Source of the DNA: Sphingobium fluviale
GTDB taxonomy: Bacteria; Pseudomonadota; Alphaproteobacteria; Sphingomonadales; Sphingomonadaceae
Length of the DNA stretch: 64,000 nt
Reading direction: 5' to 3'
Assembly: GCF_004122115.1 (NCBI RefSeq)
Contig: NZ_SBKP01000009.1
Coordinates: 1-64,000 of the forward strand
Shown here: positions 1-7,617 of the stretch, in pieces
Numbering within the stretch: the first letter of the stretch is position 1
Layout of the letters: each line of letters begins with the position of its first letter
Notes under the pieces: model-generated
The model's database searches: none
What the model saw: only the letters and a program-made list of their open reading frames with translations
Told to the model about the DNA's origin: nothing
Made by a program: the position numbers and the translations under genes

Positions 1-1
1 A

Positions 2-241
2 AACGACCGCAGAGGTTCGTCGAGAAATAATGCGGAGCAAAGCCCGTCAGATACCGTCGGAATTCTGCGCATTTCAGACACTGAAACCGCGTTCCTTCAC
101 ATTATCGACACCTCGCGATTACTCAAGGTGCTGAAGGAGGATAAACGCGCCATTTTCAGCGCAGCCGCGCATGCGCAGCGTGCCGCCGACTATCTCCACA
201 GATTGCAGCCGCAGCCCGATGAAGTGAAGGAAGCCGCCTGA
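2..241 (+). pseudogene. 3' remnant of an ArdC-like antirestriction protein (5' end outside window or replaced)
   Basis: The open frame enters from the left edge and stops with TGA at 239-241. Its last ~45 residues (LKVLKEDKRAIFSAAAHAQ, then RAADYLHRLQPQ) match the C-terminal tail I know from ArdC/DUF1738 antirestriction proteins, which have an N-terminal ssDNA-binding domain and a zincin-like metallopeptidase domain and travel on plasmids and integrative elements. The residues encoded before about base 118 do not resemble the usual ArdC sequence in any of the three forward frames, so the similarity begins abruptly. This suggests a truncated or recombined copy rather than an intact gene cut by the window edge. 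Function is probably lost, but the missing upstream sequence prevents certainty. Confidence 0.55.
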
Positions 242-249
242 AACAGAAG

Positions 250-273
250 CGCCGGAGGGAAAACCCTCCGGCG
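250..273 (+). terminator. Perfect 10-bp hairpin after the ardC remnant
   Basis: The arms CGCCGGAGGG and CCCTCCGGCG are perfectly complementary and flank an AAAA loop, followed by TTT. The hairpin starts 8 bases after the ardC stop codon. This is a convincing intrinsic-terminator stem with only a short T tract. Confidence 0.7.
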
Positions 274-375
274 TTTCGCGGAACCGCCGCCATGGTGACG
301 GCGGCAATGTCGTATCCCGCCCGACCCACCCCTAAGCGGACGGCGCGGCCTTTGGGGCCGCCCCCGCAGGGGCTT

Positions 376-564
376 TCAGCCCCGATAATCCTCGAAACCG
401 CGCTCCCGCTTACGCGGCACGTCCTTGTGGCCGCTGCACAGCCAGCAGGAGCAAGGGCGGCAATGCGTAGAGGCATTGCGCCCGACCGCGCGCGGCGAAT
501 GCGTGGGCGCGTCAGCAAGGCCACGCGACCACAGAGCCATGACGCGCCGCGCCCGCGCTTTCAT
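376..564 (-). CDS. Small cysteine-motif protein of the mobile-element type (hypothetical)
   Basis: A 62-residue basic protein starting MKARARR, with a central PCSCWLCSGHKDVPRKRER stretch ending in FEDYRG. The CxCxxC core after an Arg/Lys-rich N terminus resembles small uncharacterised proteins that I associate with plasmid and integrative-element cargo; this is recall, not a search. The clustered cysteines could bind a metal or simply be redox-active. The frame stays open upstream to 672, so starts at 597 or 672 are possible. I chose 564 because the charged MKARARRVMAL start looks typical. The neighbours are the ardC remnant on the left and tRNA-Gly on the right. It may also be a chance frame in GC-rich DNA. 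Confidence 0.4.
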   Translation of the reverse strand: MKARARRVMALWSRGLADAPTHSPRAVGRNASTHCRPCSCWLCSGHKDVPRKRERGFEDYRG

Positions 565-854
565 CCGTTCTTCGTCTTGTCTGCGCCTTGCCCGCATCCG
601 TCCTGTCCTGCCGCTTACAGCCCTAATATGTGCGCTGCGCGCCATAGCCGAATTGACCGAGAGATGGCCCACAACAAGGCTCGAATCAACCGGAGACGGG
701 ACCGCTTTGATGCGCGATAATGGGGCGGGTAGAAGCGGATTTTGCGCGCGTGGCCGCGCGACGGTTCCGCAAATTTTTCTGCACAGTACCTACACAGGCA
801 AAAACCGGCGGTTTTTGCTATTGTTTTTCAAATCTTTAGTGGAATCTGAAGATT
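565..854. other. Intergenic DNA of the element end, with one hairpin
   Basis: I see no convincing gene here; the open frames are arginine- and proline-rich artefacts of GC-rich DNA. The only clear structure is a perfect 9-bp inverted repeat at 798-818 (GCAAAAACC, GGC, GGTTTTTGC), followed by an AT-rich stretch that runs to the tRNA 3' end. This is the expected position of an attachment site and its recombinase-binding arms if an element is inserted at the tRNA. Confidence 0.35.
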
Positions 855-928
855 TGGAGCGGGTGAGGGGAATCGAACCCCCGTCGTAAGCTTGGGAAGC
901 TTCTGCTCTGCCATTGAGCTACACCCGC
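855..928 (-). tRNA. tRNA-Gly (anticodon CCC)
   Basis: Read on the minus strand the gene begins GCGGGTGTAGCTC and ends in CACCCGC followed by encoded TCCA. The acceptor stem GCGGGTG/CACCCGC pairs fully. The anticodon loop is TTCCCAA, giving CCC, as in the E. coli glycine CCC isoacceptor. The T arm contains GGTTCGATTCC. The 3' end faces left toward the ardC remnant, so a tRNA-targeting element would sit exactly there. The gene looks intact. Confidence 0.95.
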
Positions 929-1246
929 GCGAGAGGGGCGCTGTGTGGCATGGGGCGCGTGCTGCGTCAACGGGGATTGGGGCGAGGGGCCGCCTTACAT
1001 CCCCTGTCATGACGAAAATCCGGCATCATTAGTTATTGCGCCAAGCTAGGGGATGGCGCGGGATTTGCGAATGTTCGAGGCGACTATGGCTTTAGGCATG
1101 CTGAGCAAGACGGGCTGACTTTTTGAGCGCTTTCTAAAAGCATGCCTCCCACGTGTGACCGGCTGAGCGTTGCCCGGTAAAGCGCTCTGGACAGGCAATG
1201 CCCTGCCGGTTAGGACGGCGCATGAGCAAGAATATGGTTAAACGCT
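929..1246. promoter_or_regulatory. Intergenic region upstream of the capsule export genes
   Basis: About 320 bp without a supported gene, lying between the 5' end of tRNA-Gly and the first polysaccharide gene. It should hold the tRNA promoter (leftward) and the promoter of the export operon (rightward). The one visible structure is a perfect 8-bp inverted repeat, GGCATGCT at 1095-1102 and AGCATGCC at 1139-1146, separated by 36 bases. I do not see a clear -35/-10 pair or a JUMPstart/ops element. Confidence 0.35.
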
Positions 1247-2437
1247 ATGGATAGCCCCCGCATAGGCTCTGAAGTCGAGGCAGGTTACTCGCGGATCTCC
1301 GGGTCAGATTCTTATGTGTCGTCAAGCATTGGGGGCAATGTAATGCGCCGGCTCAAATCGCTCGGTTCGTTATTCTGGATCACCGTGGTGATCCCCACCA
1401 CCATTGCTATTCTCTATTTTGGATTGTTCGCCTCCGATGTCTATATATCGGAATCGCGCTTCGTTGTGCGCAGCCCAGACAAGCCCGCGACGACCGGGCT
1501 TGGCGTGCTCCTGAAATCGACCGGATTCACCAACGGTGGCGACGAAATCTTTGCGGCACAGGATTATGTTGCGTCTCGTGATGCCCTGACGGCGCTCAAC
1601 CGTGGCGGATCATTTGAGAAGGCATACTCGGCCGCTGGTATTTCGATTTTCGACAGGTTCAATTCGTTGGGCACGGGCGATACGTTCGAGGATCTTTACA
1701 AATATTATCAGAAGAAAGTGAAGGTCGATCACGACACTACCTCGTCGATCACCACGCTGTCCGTGCGCGCCTACACGCCGCAAGATGCGCAGCGGTTCAA
1801 TACCCAGCTGCTCGAAATGGCTGAGGCAACCGTCAACAAGCTCAATACACGGGGGCGGCAGGATCTGATCCGCTTTGCCCAGATCGAGGTCGACGAAGCT
1901 AAGCAGAAAGCGCGTGATGCCGCCTCCGCGCTGGCGATATATCGTAACCGCGAAGGCGTAGTGGACCCTGAGAAACAGGCGGCCGTGCAGCTCCAGATGA
2001 TCTCTAAGATTCAGGACGAATTGATCGCGACCCGATCGCAGCTGCGCCAGCTCCGCAACTTTGCCGCGCAGAACCCGCAGATTCCGGTTCTGGAGACGAA
2101 GGCTGAAGACCTCAAGGCGCAGATCGACGAGGAGCTTGGGAAAGTAGCAGGGGATAGCAAATCCCTTTCATCCACCGCTGCGCAATATCAGCGCCTTGCC
2201 TTGGAAGCGCAATTTGCCGACAAGAATTTGGCGGGCGCGCTGGCCTCTCTCCAGGATGCGCGAAACGAGGCGCAGCGCAAGCAAGCCTATGTAGAACGCA
2301 TCGTCGAGCCGAACCTGCCCGACGATGCACTGGAGCCTCGGAGGTGGAGAGGGGTATTGGCTGTCCTAGCTTTGGGGCTCGCAGTCTGGGGTGTATTGCG
2401 TATGTTGTTCGCAGGTATCCGCGAGCATATCGGCTAA
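1247..2437 (+). CDS. kpsE: Capsular polysaccharide export inner-membrane protein, KpsE/BexC family
   Basis: A 396-residue protein with the family layout: a cytoplasmic N terminus, a transmembrane segment at about residues 45-67 (VVIPTTIAILYFGLFA), a long periplasmic domain with coiled coil at about 200-350 (rich in QKARDAASAL-type heptads), and a second transmembrane segment near the C terminus (VLAVLALGLAVWGV). Such PCP-3 proteins link the ABC exporter to the outer-membrane OPX protein and are needed for translocation in ABC-type capsule systems. A start at 1343 (MRRLKSLG, preceded by GGGGG) is also possible and would shorten the N terminus by 32 residues. It is followed closely by kpsM- and kpsT-like genes. 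Confidence 0.85.
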   Translation: MDSPRIGSEVEAGYSRISGSDSYVSSSIGGNVMRRLKSLGSLFWITVVIPTTIAILYFGLFASDVYISESRFVVRSPDKPATTGLGVLLKSTGFTNGGDEIFAAQDYVASRDALTALNRGGSFEKAYSAAGISIFDRFNSLGTGDTFEDLYKYYQKKVKVDHDTTSSITTLSVRAYTPQDAQRFNTQLLEMAEATVNKLNTRGRQDLIRFAQIEVDEAKQKARDAASALAIYRNREGVVDPEKQAAVQLQMISKIQDELIATRSQLRQLRNFAAQNPQIPVLETKAEDLKAQIDEELGKVAGDSKSLSSTAAQYQRLALEAQFADKNLAGALASLQDARNEAQRKQAYVERIVEPNLPDDALEPRRWRGVLAVLALGLAVWGVLRMLFAGIREHIG

Positions 2438-2442
2438 TTCCT

Positions 2443-3240
2443 ATGCGCAGGGAGTTGAACAGTTCGTTGTCACAATCTTGGGCCATCCAGAGGCGCATCA
2501 TTTTCGCTTTAGTGATGCGTGAGGCCCTGACCCGCTACGGCAGACATAATATAGGTTTCTTGTGGCTGTTTGTAGAACCGATGATTTTCACCATCGGTAT
2601 CACCATCTTCTGGACGTTTACCAAGGCAGCTCATGGTTCCGATCTGCCGATCGTGCCGTTCGCCATTACTGGCTATTCATCGGTTCTTGTATGGCGCAAT
2701 ATCCCTGGTAGGCTTTCCAACGCGGTGTTGCCCAACGTCGGGATCATGCATCACCGCAACGTTCGGCTGATTGACATCTATTTCGCTCGACTTCTGCTAG
2801 AAACGTCAGGTGTATCGATGTCATTTCTCTTTTTGACCCTTGCATTCTGGGTAGTCGAATGGACTGCTTTGCCGGAAGACGTGTTGCAGGTTCTGTCGGG
2901 TTGGCTTCTTTTGAACTGGTTTGGCTGGTCTATGGGGCTGCTGATAGGTTCCTTGAGTGAGCAAACCGAAATCATCGAAAAAATCTGGCATCCGGCGACC
3001 TATTTCCTTTTCCCCCTTTCTGGAGCTGCTTTTATAGCGGATGCGCTTCCCCCGGCTTTCCGAGACTTTGTGCTATGGTTGCCAATGGTCCATTGTGTAG
3101 AGTATATCCGGGAGGGGTTCTTTGGTTCCGCTTTTGTTGCACATTACGACCTCGGTTATGTGGTAACCTGTTGTTGCGTTATGAGTGTCGCAGGGTTCCT
3201 CAATGTCAATTATGTCGCTAACCGGGTAGTGCTGCAATGA
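2443..3240 (+). CDS. kpsM: Polysaccharide ABC exporter permease, KpsM/BexB family
   Basis: A 265-residue ABC-2 type permease with about six hydrophobic segments and the typical N-terminal amphipathic stretch REALTRYGRHNIGFLWLFVEP. It forms the membrane channel with KpsT and exports the finished capsule chain. The frame extends upstream to 2344, but that part overlaps kpsE; ATG 2443, just after the kpsE stop, gives the usual family length. Its stop overlaps the start of the ATPase gene (ATGA at 3237-3240), implying translational coupling. Confidence 0.9.
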   Translation: MRRELNSSLSQSWAIQRRIIFALVMREALTRYGRHNIGFLWLFVEPMIFTIGITIFWTFTKAAHGSDLPIVPFAITGYSSVLVWRNIPGRLSNAVLPNVGIMHHRNVRLIDIYFARLLLETSGVSMSFLFLTLAFWVVEWTALPEDVLQVLSGWLLLNWFGWSMGLLIGSLSEQTEIIEKIWHPATYFLFPLSGAAFIADALPPAFRDFVLWLPMVHCVEYIREGFFGSAFVAHYDLGYVVTCCCVMSVAGFLNVNYVANRVVLQ

Positions 3241-3884
3241 TCCGGTTCGAGCAGGTATCCAAGCGCTATCCGCTGGGCCATGGCCAGCGCGTTGTCCTGC
3301 AGGATGTAAATTTGGAAATCGCCAGAGGCGAAAAAGTTGGTATATTAGGGCGCAATGGATCTGGAAAGTCTACCACAATAAGGCTGCTGAGCGGGGCGGA
3401 GCTCCCATCAGCAGGACGAGTGGTTCGGGACATGACCGTTTCATGGCCGCTCGCCTTCGGCGGGGCTTTCCAAAGTTCACTCACTGGAAGAGATAATCTC
3501 AGGTTGATCTGCCGTATATACGGTAAAGACCACGAGGACTGTATTGATTTCGTAAGCGATTTCTCCGAGCTTGGCGCCTACCTTGATGAACCGATACGGA
3601 ACTATTCCTCTGGCATGAGCGCACGCCTAGCTTTCGCCATCTCAATGGTAATAGAATTTGATTGTTTTTTAATTGACGAAGTAGTCGCCGTAGGAGACAG
3701 CCGTTTCCATCAGAAATGCCATGAGGAGTTGTTCGTCAAGCGTATCGATCGGTCTTTCGTGATCGTATCTCACGATACAGAATACATTCGCCACCACTGC
3801 GATATCGCACTTGTCCTGAGAGACAGCACCTTCCATCGCTTTTCGAGTATCGATGAAGCGATTGAGAATTATGTAAGTAATTGA
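3237..3884 (+). CDS. kpsT: Polysaccharide ABC exporter ATPase, KpsT/BexA family
   Basis: A 215-residue ATP-binding subunit. Walker A is GRNGSGKST at residues 38-46, the signature is SSGMS at 124-128, and Walker B is CFLIDEV at 143-149. The short length without a C-terminal carbohydrate-binding domain matches capsule-type KpsT rather than O-antigen Wzt with a terminal-recognition module. It powers export through the KpsM-like permease, whose gene it overlaps by four bases. Confidence 0.92.
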   Translation: MIRFEQVSKRYPLGHGQRVVLQDVNLEIARGEKVGILGRNGSGKSTTIRLLSGAELPSAGRVVRDMTVSWPLAFGGAFQSSLTGRDNLRLICRIYGKDHEDCIDFVSDFSELGAYLDEPIRNYSSGMSARLAFAISMVIEFDCFLIDEVVAVGDSRFHQKCHEELFVKRIDRSFVIVSHDTEYIRHHCDIALVLRDSTFHRFSSIDEAIENYVSN

Positions 3885-3896
3885 GGAGTTGACGCA

Positions 3897-4667
3897 TTGA
3901 AAGCAGTTTTACTTGCGGGTGGACTCGGAACTCGTATTTCAGAAGAAACTGTCAATAAGCCAAAGCCCATGATCGAGATTGGTGGGAAGCCCATTCTTTG
4001 GCATATTATGAAGATATATTCTGCTCATGGAATAAATGATTTCATCGTGTGTCTGGGATATAAGGGTTATGTGATAAAGGAATTTTTTGCCAATTACTAT
4101 CTGCATACTTCTGATGTTACGTTTCAGATGCGCGATAATTCTATGCATGTTCATGCTAATAAATCAGAGCCATGGTCCGTAACATTGGTTGACACCGGTG
4201 ATGACACGATGATTGGTGGACGGATCAAGCGAATTTTGCCGTTCATCGGCGATGACGAGGCTTTTTGTCTAACTTATGGGGACGGTGTTGGAGATGTCGA
4301 CATAAGTGCGGTGATTGCAACGCATCGCGCTGAGGGCAGGCTGGCAACCGTTACTGCAACTCAGCCGCCAGGCCGTTTCGGATCCCTGCGGTACGAGGGT
4401 AATCAGGTTCTTGGGTTCCAAGAAAAGCCGCAGGGAGACGGTGGCTGGATCAACGGTGGGTTCTTTGTGCTTTCGCCCAAAGTTGGAGATTATATTGAGG
4501 GCGATGAGACTGTTTGGGAACGTGAGCCCATGGAGCAGCTGGCTGTAGAAGGCCAGCTGTCGGTTCATTTTCACGATGGCTTTTGGCAGCCTATGGATAC
4601 ATTGCGTGACAAACGGCAACTTGAAGAATTGTGGGCATCGGGCGCTGCGCCCTGGAAGATTTGGTGA
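3897..4667 (+). CDS. rfbF: Glucose-1-phosphate cytidylyltransferase
   Basis: A 256-residue nucleotidyltransferase that makes CDP-glucose from CTP and glucose-1-phosphate, the entry to CDP-linked deoxysugars. The N-terminal motif [13 protein letters not shown], followed by [12 protein letters not shown], is diagnostic of RfbF/DdhA, and the length is the family norm. The start is TTG at 3897 behind a GAGGAG ribosome-binding site. It lies 12 bases after kpsT and 7 bases before an SDR gene, so it is probably in the same transcript. The coding sequence is clearly AT-richer than the flagellar and housekeeping genes in the window, consistent with lateral acquisition of the sugar genes. Confidence 0.93.
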   Translation: MKAVLLAGGLGTRISEETVNKPKPMIEIGGKPILWHIMKIYSAHGINDFIVCLGYKGYVIKEFFANYYLHTSDVTFQMRDNSMHVHANKSEPWSVTLVDTGDDTMIGGRIKRILPFIGDDEAFCLTYGDGVGDVDISAVIATHRAEGRLATVTATQPPGRFGSLRYEGNQVLGFQEKPQGDGGWINGGFFVLSPKVGDYIEGDETVWEREPMEQLAVEGQLSVHFHDGFWQPMDTLRDKRQLEELWASGAAPWKIW

Positions 4668-4674
4668 GGAAATC

Positions 4675-5718
4675 ATGAAAATTCTTGTTACCGGCAACAT
4701 GGGCTATGTCGGACCAAAGCTGGTATCGCATCTTAGAAGTGCCATGCCCGATGCAATTCTGTACGGCTATGATAGCGGTCTTTTTGCGCACTGCCTGACG
4801 GCGCCTGGCGCCTTTCCAGAAACAGGCTGTGCTCGCCAGTATTTTGGGGATGTCCGGGATTTGCCGGAAGAACTGCTGTCAGAGGTGGATGCTGTGGTAA
4901 TGCTTGCCGCTGTTTCCAATGATCCTATGGGGCAAAAATATGAGGGCGTTACCAGCGCAATAAATTATGAGGCCTGTGCAGATATTGCCCAGCGGGCGCT
5001 TAGGCTAGGTGTAAGGCGCATCGTTTTTGCTTCAAGTTGCAGCATGTACGGGTTTGCAACTGGAGGACCCCGCAAGGAAACAGACGATCTCAATCCCCTC
5101 ACGGCTTACGCGCGCTCCAAGGTGGCTACTGAGAAGGCGCTGGAACAACTGGAATGCGGAGATGCGGTGGTCACCTCCCTGCGGTTTTCCACCGCATGCG
5201 GAATGTCGCCTCGATTGCGGCTCGATCTTGTGCTCAACGACTTTGTGGCATGCGCTCTTGCCAACCAGGAAATCACGGTGCTCAGCGATGGTACGCCATG
5301 GCGCCCGCTTATCGACGTGAAAGACATGGCGCGGGCGATCGAATGGGCGCTCGTTCGTACACCTGAAGCAGGCGGCAATTATGTCGCTGTTAATGTGGGC
5401 TGCGACGAATGGAATTATCAGGTCAAAGACCTTGCGGAAGCCGTAGCAAAAGCGGTTCCAGGCACCAGCGTATCCATAAATGTCGACGCACTGCCCGACA
5501 AACGATCCTACCGTGTCGACTTTTCCCGGTATCGTGAACTGGCGCCAGATCATCAGCCGCAGGTTAAGCTGGAACAAGCTATCAATGAACTCGTTGAAGG
5601 GTTGCGGGCAATGAATTTCGCTGACGGTAATTTTAGGTCGTCGCAGTTCATGAGGCTGAAGGTCTTGGAGGATCATGCTCAGGCCGGACGCCTCGATGAT
5701 GCTCTATACTGGCGCTGA
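4675..5718 (+). CDS. NAD-dependent epimerase/dehydratase (extended SDR) of nucleotide-sugar metabolism
   Basis: A 347-residue extended SDR. The dinucleotide-binding motif GNMGYVG lies at the N terminus, and the catalytic YARSK (YxxxK) follows a SSCSMYG strand. Dehydratases that form 4-keto-6-deoxy sugars usually carry an acidic TDE/SDK-type motif before the tyrosine. Here it is SSC, which points to an epimerase or reductase instead. The start at 4675 has GAGGAAATC upstream and places the Rossmann motif at the usual position; a frame extension to 4576 overlaps rfbF and is unlikely. Context (rfbF before, RmlC-like after) suggests a CDP-hexose substrate. The exact reaction is unknown. Confidence 0.8.
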   Translation: MKILVTGNMGYVGPKLVSHLRSAMPDAILYGYDSGLFAHCLTAPGAFPETGCARQYFGDVRDLPEELLSEVDAVVMLAAVSNDPMGQKYEGVTSAINYEACADIAQRALRLGVRRIVFASSCSMYGFATGGPRKETDDLNPLTAYARSKVATEKALEQLECGDAVVTSLRFSTACGMSPRLRLDLVLNDFVACALANQEITVLSDGTPWRPLIDVKDMARAIEWALVRTPEAGGNYVAVNVGCDEWNYQVKDLAEAVAKAVPGTSVSINVDALPDKRSYRVDFSRYRELAPDHQPQVKLEQAINELVEGLRAMNFADGNFRSSQFMRLKVLEDHAQAGRLDDALYWR

Positions 5719-5748
5719 CCGCTCTGTACTGTGAAATGAGGTTTTTAT

Positions 5749-6306
5749 ATGATTTTCAACGAGATGCCGCTGAAAGGCGCATACACAATAGATTTGCAGC
5801 CTCGCGGTGACCAACGTGGTTTTTTTGCTAGGGCTTTTTGCCAGAGAGAGTTTGGTGAACTGGGCTTGGAGACTAATTTTGTTCAGATGAACGATTCGTT
5901 CAATGCGAAGGCGGGTGTATTACGAGGCATGCACTTTCAGCGTCCGCCTTCTTCTGAAGTGAAGCTTGTGCGATGTATCAGGGGTGCATTGTTCGATTTC
6001 ATCGTCGACCTGAGGCCTGACTCCCCCACGTTTAAGCAGTGGTCTGGCGTTGAACTTACGGCAGAAAATCGGCGCATGATTTACGTGCCGAGAGGTTTCG
6101 GACACGCATTTGTGACGTTGAAAGACGATACAGAGGCGCTTTACATGGCAAGCGCTTTTTATGACCCCGCTTCTGAAGGTGGCGTTCGCTTTAACGATCC
6201 AGATTTAATGATTAATCTGCCCATCGCGATATCAGAGATTTCTGACAAAGACCAATCCTGGCCGGACTTGGCTCAGCAGAACCTTGAGTTTTTAAGGGGT
6301 CTCTGA
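5749..6306 (+). CDS. dTDP-4-dehydrorhamnose 3,5-epimerase-like cupin (RmlC/RfbC family)
   Basis: A 185-residue cupin with RmlC landmarks: RGDQRGFF near residue 19, the GVLRGMHFQ block containing the catalytic-type His62, DLRPDSPTF near 87, PRGFGHAF near 114, and a tyrosine in LYM near 132. RmlC enzymes epimerise C3 and/or C5 of 4-keto nucleotide sugars. No other rml genes (rmlA, B or D) are present, so the substrate is probably a 4-keto CDP-sugar rather than dTDP-4-keto-rhamnose. The neighbours are rfbF and an SDR upstream and an FAD oxidoreductase downstream. Confidence 0.85.
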   Translation: MIFNEMPLKGAYTIDLQPRGDQRGFFARAFCQREFGELGLETNFVQMNDSFNAKAGVLRGMHFQRPPSSEVKLVRCIRGALFDFIVDLRPDSPTFKQWSGVELTAENRRMIYVPRGFGHAFVTLKDDTEALYMASAFYDPASEGGVRFNDPDLMINLPIAISEISDKDQSWPDLAQQNLEFLRGL

Positions 6307-6354
6307 GGTTAAGTTTTTGAATTTGCCATTACGCGAGGCACGATAGGGGGTATA

Positions 6355-7455
6355 GTGTATCGTTGTGATTGCCTCGTGGTGGGAGCGGGAGTTGTTGGGT
6401 TAGCTATTGCGAGAGAATTTCAGCTGGCTGGCTATGAAACGTTTGTCATTGATCGAGCACAGACTTTTGGCACAGAAACCAGTTCGCGCAATTCTGAGGT
6501 AATTCACGCAGGTATATATTATCCTTCTGGTTCCCTTAAAGCGCAGCATTGCGTACTAGGCAAACAGCTGCTTTATGAATACTGTGTGGATAGAGATATT
6601 CCGCACAAGCGTATTGGAAAGATTATTGTCGCTGCTTCACATTCCGAGGTAGGAGCGCTTGATCGTTATCGAGCGAGTGCTAGCCTCAATGGCGTGAATG
6701 ACCTGATTTGGTTAGATGGCGATGAAGTAGAGCGGATCGAGCCCAATGTTCGCGCTGTTGCAGGGCTACTCTCGCCCAGTACCGGCATCATCGATAGTCA
6801 TGCATTTATGCTCGCCCTGCTTCATGACTTTCAGATGGCCGGCGGCCATTTCGTCCCGTCGTGCGAAATGACGGGCGGCATTTCAGAAGGTGAGCGTGGC
6901 ATTCGCGTTTGTCTCAATGACGGAACTGAAATTTTCACCCGATGGCTTATCAACTGTTGCGGGCATAACGCGCCAGCGACCGCGCGATCGATTGAGGGTT
7001 TTTTGCCAGAACACGCCCCCGATAGCCATTTTGCGGTCGGTCATTATTATGTCTTGAACGGGGCGTCGCCATTCTCGCATTTGGTCTATCCTGTTGCCCC
7101 TCCTGGAGCGCTAGGCGTTCACGTTACTTTGGATATGGGCGGCCAGGTGAAATTCGGACCGGACATTCGTTGGATCGACAAGCTTGACTATAGCTTTGAC
7201 GATAGTCGACGCCCAGCTTTCATTGAGGCGATACAGTCATATTTTCCTGGACTCAATCCGGATATGCTCTGCGAAGGCTATACCGGCATTCGACCGAAAA
7301 TCGCCAGCGCTTCCAAGCCGGATATGGACTTCGTCATTCAGGACGAGCGAGCGCATGGCACTGTCGGGCTGGTAAATCTCTTCGGTATAGAATCGCCGGG
7401 GTTGACGGCATCCTTATCCATCGCCAAGACCGTAGCTGCTATTGCTCAGCGATAA
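6355..7455 (+). CDS. FAD-dependent oxidoreductase, L-2-hydroxyglutarate dehydrogenase/oxidase (LhgO) family
   Basis: A 366-residue DAO-fold flavoprotein. The FAD-binding motif VVGAGVVGLAIA lies at residues 8-19, and the block SRNSEVIHAGIYYP is typical of the L2HGDH/LhgO subfamily. A second conserved block near the C terminus (GYTGIRPKI) also fits. It starts with GTG behind GGGGG. Family members oxidise 2-hydroxy acids. Placed inside a capsule sugar operon after rfbF, an SDR and an RmlC-like gene, it may act on a sugar-derived hydroxy acid or nucleotide sugar, but this is inference. It could also be a passenger gene carrying out standard L-2-hydroxyglutarate oxidation. Confidence 0.82.
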   Translation: MYRCDCLVVGAGVVGLAIAREFQLAGYETFVIDRAQTFGTETSSRNSEVIHAGIYYPSGSLKAQHCVLGKQLLYEYCVDRDIPHKRIGKIIVAASHSEVGALDRYRASASLNGVNDLIWLDGDEVERIEPNVRAVAGLLSPSTGIIDSHAFMLALLHDFQMAGGHFVPSCEMTGGISEGERGIRVCLNDGTEIFTRWLINCCGHNAPATARSIEGFLPEHAPDSHFAVGHYYVLNGASPFSHLVYPVAPPGALGVHVTLDMGGQVKFGPDIRWIDKLDYSFDDSRRPAFIEAIQSYFPGLNPDMLCEGYTGIRPKIASASKPDMDFVIQDERAHGTVGLVNLFGIESPGLTASLSIAKTVAAIAQR

Positions 7456-7462
7456 TCTATCG

Positions 7463-7492
7463 CGCGAAATGGCCTGGATCGGGTTTTTCGCG
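7463..7492. terminator. Hairpin after the FAD oxidoreductase gene
   Basis: The perfect 7-bp arms CGCGAAA and TTTCGCG enclose a 16-base loop eight bases past the stop codon. There is no T tract behind the stem, so this may be an attenuator or a chance repeat rather than a strong terminator. Confidence 0.35.
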
Positions 7493-7559
7493 AGGATAAC
7501 CGCATGGTATTAGAGGAGGCTTCCTGTCACGGTGCTTACATATGGGCTCCCCACGAATA

Positions 7560-7590
7560 GCGGAAATATGCATTTTCCGCGTTTGCAAAC
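7560..7590. repeat. Tandem palindromes upstream of the RgpF-like gene
   Basis: A perfect inverted repeat (GCGGAAA at 7560-7566, TTTCCGC at 7574-7580, spacer TATGCAT) is directly followed by the perfect 10-bp palindrome GTTTGCAAAC at 7581-7590. They lie 28 bases before the start codon at 7618, in an otherwise gene-free 160-bp gap. This position suits a regulator-binding site or RNA structure controlling the downstream glycosyltransferase genes. No regulator is known. Confidence 0.4.
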
Positions 7591-7617
7591 TCTGTTCTGG
7601 ATATTGATGACCGCCTC

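Noticed and set aside
156-524. Minus-strand frames across 119-524
   Set aside because: No ribosome-binding sites or motifs; they overlap the ardC remnant and its terminator.
929-1246. JUMPstart/ops element before the capsule genes
   Set aside because: No GGCGGTAG-type sequence was found in the leader.
2344-2442. N-terminal extension of the KpsM-like permease
   Set aside because: It overlaps the end of kpsE and lacks conservation; ATG 2443 gives the normal protein length.
4675-5718. CDP-glucose 4,6-dehydratase identity for the first SDR
   Set aside because: The active-site strand reads SSCSMYG, without the acidic residue pair used for dehydration.
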